A DNA stretch of 64,000 bases from Myroides odoratus DSM 2801. Its GTDB lineage: Bacteria; Bacteroidota; Bacteroidia; Flavobacteriales; Flavobacteriaceae. Of this stretch, positions 58,288 through 64,000 are shown piece after piece (positions within the stretch are counted from its first letter, which is position 1; every line of letters starts with the position of its first letter). Both the position numbers and the translations under genes were made by a program. Location of the stretch: contig NZ_CM001437.1 in NCBI RefSeq assembly GCF_000243275.1, positions 1,337,100 through 1,401,099 on the forward strand, written 5' to 3'. The notes below the pieces were generated by a model. That model searched no databases. It had not been told where the DNA came from and was given only the letters and a program-made list of their open reading frames with translations.

Positions 58288-58320
58288 TGCCTTTGTTTTT
58301 TAAATAGGAATAATCAAAGT

Positions 58321-58334
58321 ACGCATTAATGCGT
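58321..58334. promoter_or_regulatory. Perfect 14-bp palindrome in the desaturase promoter
   Basis: ACGCATTAATGCGT is its own complement. Read on the minus strand it abuts TACTTTG (58320-58314), an imperfect -7 box of the desaturase-family gene. Could be an operator. Confidence 0.4.
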
Positions 58335-58478
58335 GGATAATAAAAGTTTTAACCCCTTTTTGAATATATCCCTTCTACTTTTCCCAAGTCAATTCCTTGC
58401 TTGAAAAATCAACACCCCTACTCTTTTTTGTTAAAGATTTGGTAAAGTATCAATAACTCTACAGATACTTTCAACCCC

Positions 58479-58486
58479 TATGTTTG
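58479..58486 (+). promoter_or_regulatory. -7 box of the DUF839 gene
   Basis: TATGTTTG, a full TAnnTTTG match, 21 bp before the ATG at 58508. Confidence 0.5.
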
Positions 58487-58507
58487 CTCTAACAAAAATA
58501 AACAAAA

Positions 58508-60022
58508 ATGAAAGTAAACAACACACTAACGGTATTGACTGCGAGTTTCCTATTGACCCTTGCTACCACATCGTGTAACAATGACGACAACAAAGTAACA
58601 GATAAAGATCCTGTTACAGAGGAACCTAAACCAGTAGATCCTAAAAATCCTGTGGTTTTAAAAAATCATTCTAAAACTCCAGCATTTGTCTATGCTATGC
58701 CTGGTTTTAGCAACTTAGAAATCTTTTCTCTTATTTCTAGTGAAGATCAATTAGAAGGATCTCCAGAATTCGTATTTGGCGGTCAACCTGATGGTGCTGG
58801 TTTTATGAAAGATCCTAATGGAGAGGGATATTTGATGATCACGAATCATGAAATCATGCAATCCGTTTCTCGTGTTTATTTAGATAAGACCTTCAAACCT
58901 GTCAAAGGAGAATATATTGTAGATGGAATTGGTGGAATCACGCGTTTATGTTCTGCAACCTTAGCTAAACCCGAACTACACGGATTTGGTCCTGTATTTT
59001 TAACGGCAGGAGAATCTGGTGAAGAAAGTATGGTACATGCTATTGATCCTTTAGGTTCAACAGATTTAAAATCCTCAACAGATCGCGTTTTACCTGCTTT
59101 AGGAAAAGCAAGTATGGAAAATGCTGTTCCTTTACCTATGGATGTTTCTAAAGGGAAAACGTATATCGTAATTGGAGAAGATCAAGGGTATGGTTCAAGC
59201 CACCAAAGTGCGGGACAATTATTGATGTATGTAGGAAATCAAGGCGATTTACACGATGGAAAATTATATGCGCTAAAGAGAAAATCTGGTGGATATACGG
59301 AAATGGATATGACGAAAGGGATGGAATATGACGTAGAGTTCGTAGAAATTCCAAATGCTAAGAATCTAACGGGTGCACAAATCAATCAAAAAAATATGGA
59401 GTTGGGTGTGATTCGTTTTTCACGTGTAGAAGACATCGACTACCGTAAAGGAGCGAATAAAGGAAACGAAATGTACTTCACTGCAACAGGACAAGCTAGT
59501 GGTGGAAATCCAGTAGATGGTTTCACCATGTGGGGACGTGTATACAAATTAGTTTTAGACAAAAATAATATGCTAACAGGTAAACTTTCTGTTGCAGCAG
59601 AAGGAGATAGCAATCCAGGACATAATCTTATCAACCCTGATAACCTTTGTGTAACAGAAAACTACGTTTACATTCAAGAAGACGGTGATTCTTACTACGC
59701 AGATGCGAAACACGATTCTTATATCTGGCAATATAAAATTTCAGATGGAACGTACAAGCCGTGGTTAAACATGAAACACAACAGACAAGATGCGCAATGG
59801 CAAGCGAATTACAACCAATCAGGTAATTTACAAAAGTTTGGTTCTTGGGAATTTGGTGCTATGGAAGATATTTCTGACTTAACAGGGATTCCAAATACGT
59901 TTGCGGTGAACATCCACTCTCATACTTGGCAAAAAGAGGAGTTTATGAACGCAGATAAAGCTGGCGTAAACAAAAACAAAGAAGGCGGACAAGTCGTAAT
60001 CATTCGCAACGTCGAAAAATAA
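58508..60022 (+). CDS. DUF839 (PhoX-like) lipoprotein
   Basis: 504 aa. Lipoprotein signal ending ATTSC (Cys23) followed by an acidic linker rich in Asp/Glu/Pro. The mature part resembles the DUF839/PhoX beta-propeller family (RFSRVEDIDYRKGANKGNEM near 301, and a His/Trp-containing end); in PhoX this fold holds iron and calcium and hydrolyses phosphoesters. The catalytic set cannot be verified here, so alkaline-phosphatase activity is not claimed. It is 58 bp from the start of a peroxidase-type gene on the same strand. Confidence 0.68.
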   Translation: MKVNNTLTVLTASFLLTLATTSCNNDDNKVTDKDPVTEEPKPVDPKNPVVLKNHSKTPAFVYAMPGFSNLEIFSLISSEDQLEGSPEFVFGGQPDGAGFMKDPNGEGYLMITNHEIMQSVSRVYLDKTFKPVKGEYIVDGIGGITRLCSATLAKPELHGFGPVFLTAGESGEESMVHAIDPLGSTDLKSSTDRVLPALGKASMENAVPLPMDVSKGKTYIVIGEDQGYGSSHQSAGQLLMYVGNQGDLHDGKLYALKRKSGGYTEMDMTKGMEYDVEFVEIPNAKNLTGAQINQKNMELGVIRFSRVEDIDYRKGANKGNEMYFTATGQASGGNPVDGFTMWGRVYKLVLDKNNMLTGKLSVAAEGDSNPGHNLINPDNLCVTENYVYIQEDGDSYYADAKHDSYIWQYKISDGTYKPWLNMKHNRQDAQWQANYNQSGNLQKFGSWEFGAMEDISDLTGIPNTFAVNIHSHTWQKEEFMNADKAGVNKNKEGGQVVIIRNVEK

Positions 60023-60035
60023 TGTATCATTTACT

Positions 60036-60074
60036 ACACTTTACATGCTAGTGATAGCATGTAAAGTGTCTTTT
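60036..60074 (+). terminator. Strong hairpin between the DUF839 and peroxidase genes
   Basis: ACACTTTACATGCTA (60036-60050) and its exact complement (60055-60069), 15-bp stem with GTGA loop, followed by CTTTTT. It is 14 bp after the DUF839 stop and ends just before the next gene's ATG at 60081, so it could be a partial terminator/attenuator. Confidence 0.85.
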
Positions 60075-60080
60075 TATACT

Positions 60081-61874
60081 ATGCAGAACCTCAAATCCTA
60101 TCTCCTTTTGCTTATGCTTGCAATTGGAATCACAAGTTGTCAAAAAAAAGACACCTATCAATCCCTTACTTACAATACTTATTTGGTAGAACAAGTGGAT
60201 ACACTTAGTTCCAACATCGACCAACTTATTCACGCTATAGAACATAATCAAGATAGTACGCAAATTAGACAAAGGTTTATTGCCAGCAGACTTGCTTATA
60301 AAAAAATTGAATGGGCGGTATCCTATTTTCTACCTCATACAGCAGCGGCTATTAATGGTCCTGCATTAGATCAACTCGATTTAGACGAAAACAAATTCAT
60401 TCCTGCAGAAGGATTTCAAGTGGTCGAAGAATTCCTTTATCCCGTCTATGATAGCACCTCAAAAGAAGAACTGTTGATACAAGCACGAAAGCTCAAAAAC
60501 TTATCGAACAAAATCCACAAAAACTTTGAGGCTATAACCTTTGAACCTGCTTCTGTACTAGAAGCGCTGAAATTGGAAATTTTCCAAATCACTACGTTAG
60601 GTATTACAGGTTTTGATACCCCTGCAAGTAAATTGCAATTTATCGAAGCTACCGCTAGTTTATCAGGCGTTGGTCAGGCGATACAAACCTCTAAGGCATG
60701 GACAAATACACAAGCCTATGCAACAATCGATCAATTGCTAACAGAAGCAATCGCCTTATGCCAAGCTAATCCTGCGAAAAACTCCTTTGACTACCTTACT
60801 TTCATTTTGAAATATTTAGATCCATTAGCCAAAGAAATTGTTGCTTTACAACGCGAATTAGCGATTCCTTTTTTACAAACCAATCAAGTCATTGGCGGTG
60901 AAACAGGTTCTTTATTCGATGCCAATACCATTAATCTCAATGCTTTTTTACCGGATAGTACCTATTATCCAACATCAACTAAAATTGCATTAGGGAAGGA
61001 ATTGTTTTTTGATCAACAATTATCAAAAGAGAATACGAGAAGTTGTGCCACTTGCCACCATCCTGACAAAGCCTTCAGCGAAAACAGAAAAACTTCGCTG
61101 GATTTAACGGGGAATCCTTTGCATAGAAATGCTTTATCTTTAAATTATGCCGCTTACTATCACGGTCAATTTTGGGATATGCGCAGTGTGACACTAGAAA
61201 GTCAAACTTCAGATGTCATTACCAATAAGGATGAAATGCACGGTAATTTACAAGAGATTGTCCAGGTATTAAATCAAAGTGAGACCTATAAAAAGCACTT
61301 TGCTCAAGCCTATCAAACCGATGCTCCGATTGCTGTTTGGCAAGTAGAAAATGCGCTGGCTTCTTATATCCGTTCACTTTCTACTTTCAATTCTCGATTT
61401 GATCAATATATGAGAGGAAATAAAACAGCTATGACCGCGCAAGAACAACAAGGGTTTAATCTATTTGTAGGAAAAGCTCAATGTGCTACTTGTCACTTTC
61501 TACCTGTATTTAATGGAACTGTTTCTCCTTACTTCAGAAGTTCTGAGCAAGAAATTCTCGGTGTTCCAAAAGACAAAGCAGGTACCCAATTAGATGGTGA
61601 TTTAGGTCGTTATGTATTCAATACAGATTTGGATCAATTGAAGCACTCCTTTAAAACACCTACCGTTCGAAATATCAACGAAAGCGGTCCTTATATGCAT
61701 AATGGGGTATATGAGACGCTTGAAGAAGTCATGGACTTCTACAACAAAGGAGGCGGTCTTGGCTTAGGTTTGGATGTAGAAAATCAAACCCTTCCTGACA
61801 CTCCATTAGATTTAACCGATCAAGAAATTCAAGCTATAGTAGCCTTTATGAAGACACTAAGTGATCAAGCATAA
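60081..61874 (+). CDS. Imelysin-like / dihaem cytochrome c peroxidase fusion lipoprotein
   Basis: 597 aa from ATG at 60081 (MQNLKSYLLLLM); a longer frame from 60045 starts inside the terminator hairpin and is rejected. Lipobox ends ITSC (Cys20). Residues about 30-260 are helical and resemble the imelysin family: where that family has GxHxxE, this one has GFQVVE (near 110). The C-terminal region is a dihaem cytochrome c peroxidase/MauG-like domain with two haem sites, CATCH at 322-326 and CATCH at 468-472, plus the PYMHNGVYETLEEV segment near 536. Peroxide removal or oxidation of a partner in the periplasm is likely, substrate unknown. Confidence 0.85.
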   Translation: MQNLKSYLLLLMLAIGITSCQKKDTYQSLTYNTYLVEQVDTLSSNIDQLIHAIEHNQDSTQIRQRFIASRLAYKKIEWAVSYFLPHTAAAINGPALDQLDLDENKFIPAEGFQVVEEFLYPVYDSTSKEELLIQARKLKNLSNKIHKNFEAITFEPASVLEALKLEIFQITTLGITGFDTPASKLQFIEATASLSGVGQAIQTSKAWTNTQAYATIDQLLTEAIALCQANPAKNSFDYLTFILKYLDPLAKEIVALQRELAIPFLQTNQVIGGETGSLFDANTINLNAFLPDSTYYPTSTKIALGKELFFDQQLSKENTRSCATCHHPDKAFSENRKTSLDLTGNPLHRNALSLNYAAYYHGQFWDMRSVTLESQTSDVITNKDEMHGNLQEIVQVLNQSETYKKHFAQAYQTDAPIAVWQVENALASYIRSLSTFNSRFDQYMRGNKTAMTAQEQQGFNLFVGKAQCATCHFLPVFNGTVSPYFRSSEQEILGVPKDKAGTQLDGDLGRYVFNTDLDQLKHSFKTPTVRNINESGPYMHNGVYETLEEVMDFYNKGGGLGLGLDVENQTLPDTPLDLTDQEIQAIVAFMKTLSDQA

Positions 61875-61906
61875 AAAAAGTCCTTGGCATGCCAAGGACT
61901 TTTTTT
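61873..61906. terminator. Bidirectional terminator between the peroxidase and manC
   Basis: AGTCCTTGGC and GCCAAGGACT form a stem around AT, extended by A- and T-runs on each side (palindromic over 61873-61906). It ends both converging genes; the manC stop lies in the T-run. Confidence 0.9.
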
Positions 61907-62976
61907 TATTTCTCTTTTTTAGTCGTTATGTATTGACTAACCGTTTTAATTTCTTGTTCTTTTTTCTTTGGATAGATTAAGAGGATATCTTCTTTGTCTA
62001 CTACAATGTAATCATTTAACCCATCAACCACTACGCATTTTCCTTTATCAGTACGTACAATGTTGTTGGTTGCATTATTGAAATACACCTGAGCATTTAC
62101 CACCGCATTGTCTGAAATATCCTTTGGCAGTTTTTCGTATAACGATCCCCAAGTTCCTAAATCATTCCAATCAAAAGTTGCGGGTAAAACATAAACATTA
62201 TTAGCTTTTTCCATCACTGCATAATCAATAGAGATATTCTCTGCTTCTGAATAATGCACGTCAATGTACGCTTTTTCCTGATCTGTATTAAACAAGTCAT
62301 AACCCGCCTCAAAAAGCGCGGTCATTTCTGGTTGAAAATTCGAAAACGCATCCAATATTGCACTCACACTCCACACGAAAATTCCTGAATTCCACAGAAA
62401 ATGTCTACTTTGAATAAACTTTCTTGCTGTTACATAATCTGGTTTCTCTCGGAACTGTACTACTTTTTTGATGGGTCTAGAATCCAACTTATTAAATTCA
62501 ATATACCCATATCCTGTATTAGGAAAAGTAGGTAAGATTCCCAACGTCATCAACACTTGATCTCTTTCACAAACGTCAAACGTACGTTGTAAATTCGATA
62601 CAAATTGAAGCTCATCTTCTATCCAGTGATCACTCGGTGCAACGACCATCACTGCATCGGGATTGAGTTTTTTAATTTTCATTGCAGCATACAAAATACA
62701 CGGTGCGGTATTTCGCATGGCAGGTTCTAAAATGATATTATCGGGTTCTACTGAAGGCAATTGCTCCTGAACGATTGTTTTGTAATTCTCATGGGTTAAA
62801 ATCAAGATATTCTCTTTCGGTATTAACTGAGACAATCGCATGAATGTTTTTTGAATCAGTGTTTCACCTGATCCCAACATATCGTGGAACTGTTTAGGAA
62901 ATTCTGGAGTACTTACTGGCCAAAAACGCGAACCAACTCCTCCCGCCATTACAACAGCATAATAATTCGAACTCAT
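61906..62976 (-). CDS. manC: Mannose-1-phosphate guanylyltransferase
   Basis: 356 aa, a stand-alone nucleotidyltransferase without the fused isomerase domain. The G1P-transferase motif AGGVGSRFWPVS (11-22) with FPKQF follows, and the FREKP position (about 176) is the usual FVEKP. It makes GDP-mannose for polysaccharide or glycan synthesis. Last of three minus-strand genes (SDR, SprT-like, manC), closely spaced. Confidence 0.9.
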   Translation of the reverse strand: MSSNYYAVVMAGGVGSRFWPVSTPEFPKQFHDMLGSGETLIQKTFMRLSQLIPKENILILTHENYKTIVQEQLPSVEPDNIILEPAMRNTAPCILYAAMKIKKLNPDAVMVVAPSDHWIEDELQFVSNLQRTFDVCERDQVLMTLGILPTFPNTGYGYIEFNKLDSRPIKKVVQFREKPDYVTARKFIQSRHFLWNSGIFVWSVSAILDAFSNFQPEMTALFEAGYDLFNTDQEKAYIDVHYSEAENISIDYAVMEKANNVYVLPATFDWNDLGTWGSLYEKLPKDISDNAVVNAQVYFNNATNNIVRTDKGKCVVVDGLNDYIVVDKEDILLIYPKKKEQEIKTVSQYITTKKEK

Positions 62977-62986
62977 ACTATTCTTC

Positions 62987-63610
62987 TTATTGTTTTACAA
63001 CATAATGTGTCATCATTTCAACTTCGGCGTTTGCCTTAAAGACAAATAATCGCCCTGTTGCTACTTCTAAACACTCAAATCTTTTTACACGCAATGGACC
63101 GCGTTTAAACACTTTGCCATTATAGGTTTTAAAATGGCTTCCCAAAGGAATTTCATATACAAAACAATGGTTGCTACTTTTTTCTACTTTATCGTACATG
63201 CGCATGGCAATCGACAAGCGTTCATCAGTATCGCTACTTGCCGAAGGGTTTCTAAAATGATTAGCCAAAAGAGGCAACAATCGATCTGGGAAAACCTCTG
63301 GTCTTAAAAAAGGCAACATAAGCAAGCGAAACGTTTGTTTCCACTCCACTCCATGTGGCTTGATATGACGTCCATATTTTTGAAAAGCAACCAAATGGGC
63401 AATCTCGTGAATTAAAGTCATTAAAAAGCGATAGGGATTTAAATTGGAGTTGATGGTAATTAAATGCTTGCCATCTAGTCCTCTGGTATAATCCCCATGT
63501 CGCGTTACTCTTTCATTCACTATTTTCAAATGAATGTGGTAATGCTTGATTAATTCAAAAGCTGCCTCTAAGGCTGATTCCGGTAAATAAGGCCTGAGTA
63601 TCGTAATCAA
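62987..63610 (-). CDS. SprT-like zinc-metalloprotein
   Basis: 207 aa. Zinc-binding motif HEIAH (68-72) with the third ligand His86 (HGVEWKQTF), as in SprT/Spartan-type domains that act on DNA-protein crosslinks. The C-terminal part does not show clear CXXC zinc fingers. The start is a TTG at 63610: no ATG gives the family's 'YLPESA...' beginning, so an unusual start codon is likely. It lies 11 bp past the SDR gene stop. Confidence 0.78.
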   Translation of the reverse strand: MITILRPYLPESALEAAFELIKHYHIHLKIVNERVTRHGDYTRGLDGKHLITINSNLNPYRFLMTLIHEIAHLVAFQKYGRHIKPHGVEWKQTFRLLMLPFLRPEVFPDRLLPLLANHFRNPSASSDTDERLSIAMRMYDKVEKSSNHCFVYEIPLGSHFKTYNGKVFKRGPLRVKRFECLEVATGRLFVFKANAEVEMMTHYVVKQ

Positions 63611-63621
63611 TCTATTTATTT

Positions 63622-64000
63622 TTAAGGCGTCGTACTAGATGCTTGTAGTACTTTACCATTAAAATATTTATTTCCTGTAAGTGCAAAATCACTTATGTAT
63701 TCTCCAATTTCTTCTGGCATCAAAGGTGCTTGATACCCTGGAAAAGCTTCTTCTAACATCTCAGTTTGAACCGCTCCTAAGGCGATTACATTAAATGCAA
63801 TGCCCATCTCTTTGTATTCTTCTGCTAACAATTCACTTAAGATGATAACTGCTCCTTTACTTGAACTATAAGCTGCCAAACCACCAAATTTCATTGTTCC
63901 TTGTACGCCGCCCATACTGCTAATAGTCACAACATGACTATTTACTACAAAATGTGGGATACACAATTGTACTAAACGCGCCAAACCAAATACATTGACT
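63622..64000 (-). CDS. Short-chain dehydrogenase/reductase, 5' end outside window
   Basis: Partial: the C-terminal 125 residues are in the window and the reading frame runs open through the right edge (VNVFGLARLVQLC...). SDR catalytic Tyr-x3-Lys is in AAYSSSKGA, and the catalytic Ser in TISSMGGVQG. The N-terminal NAD(P)-binding TGxxxGxG motif lies outside. Substrate unknown. Confidence 0.85.
   Translation of the reverse strand, partial: VNVFGLARLVQLCIPHFVVNSHVVTISSMGGVQGTMKFGGLAAYSSSKGAVIILSELLAEEYKEMGIAFNVIALGAVQTEMLEEAFPGYQAPLMPEEIGEYISDFALTGNKYFNGKVLQASSTTP

Noticed and set aside
60045..60080. Longer start for the peroxidase fusion
   Set aside because: It lies inside a 15-bp hairpin and spoils the lipoprotein signal, which begins at Met 60081.

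Overview
The window is 64 kb of low-GC DNA from a member of the Bacteroidota, almost certainly a Flavobacteriia (a Myroides/Flavobacterium-like organism; the genus is my inference). The grounds are the gene content (HmuY-type lipoprotein, S46 peptidase, CtlX, WG-repeat protein, DUF4190/DUF2752 pair), ribosomal proteins of the zinc-free kind, few Shine-Dalgarno sequences, and repeated TAnnTTTG promoter boxes, the -7 consensus of Bacteroidota.

Layout. 1-554: a small array of palindromic repeats. 555-5.9 kb: M3 peptidase lipoprotein, small lipoprotein, luciferase-like monooxygenase, xanthine phosphoribosyltransferase, methyltransferase. 6.1-9.7 kb: TonB-dependent receptor plus HmuY-family lipoprotein, a probable haem uptake operon with a large palindrome at its promoter. 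9.8-11.7 kb: two arginine-deiminase-superfamily hydrolases. 11.9-16.0 kb: gltA, eno, carA. 16.1-33.1 kb: one continuous run of 31 translation and transcription genes on the minus strand (str, S10, spc and alpha clusters joined, read from rpsL to rplQ) with one full promoter at the rpsL end and one terminator after rplQ. Two internal RNA hairpins lie before rplC and before rpsD. 33.3-44.8 kb: Omp85-like protein, rlmB, rhomboid protease, rarA, YjjG-like HAD phosphatase, radC, WG-repeat protein, mpl, and a DUF4190/DUF2752 membrane pair. 44.9-52.9 kb: S46 dipeptidyl-peptidase and a seven-gene Mrp (Mnh) Na+/H+ antiporter operon. 53.0-57.5 kb: hpt-adk-obgE on the minus strand and purK-purE on the plus strand, facing away from each other. 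57.6-64.0 kb: fatty-acid hydroxylase/sterol desaturase family protein, a DUF839 lipoprotein followed by an imelysin-like/dihaem peroxidase fusion lipoprotein, then manC, a SprT-like metalloprotein and a truncated SDR oxidoreductase.

Most of the window is housekeeping. The parts most worth a second look are regulatory or unusual: a 17-bp perfect inverted repeat upstream of the haem operon, a terminator-shaped leader before rpsD inside the alpha cluster, a perfect hairpin between rpsJ and rplC, an orphan terminator in the hpt-purK gap that may end an unannotated small RNA, an attenuator-like hairpin within the DUF839-peroxidase pair, and two repeat structures in intergenic DNA. I found no CRISPR array, tRNA, rRNA, prophage, transposase or resistance gene. 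I did not find a multi-gene system that I can defend as wholly new.
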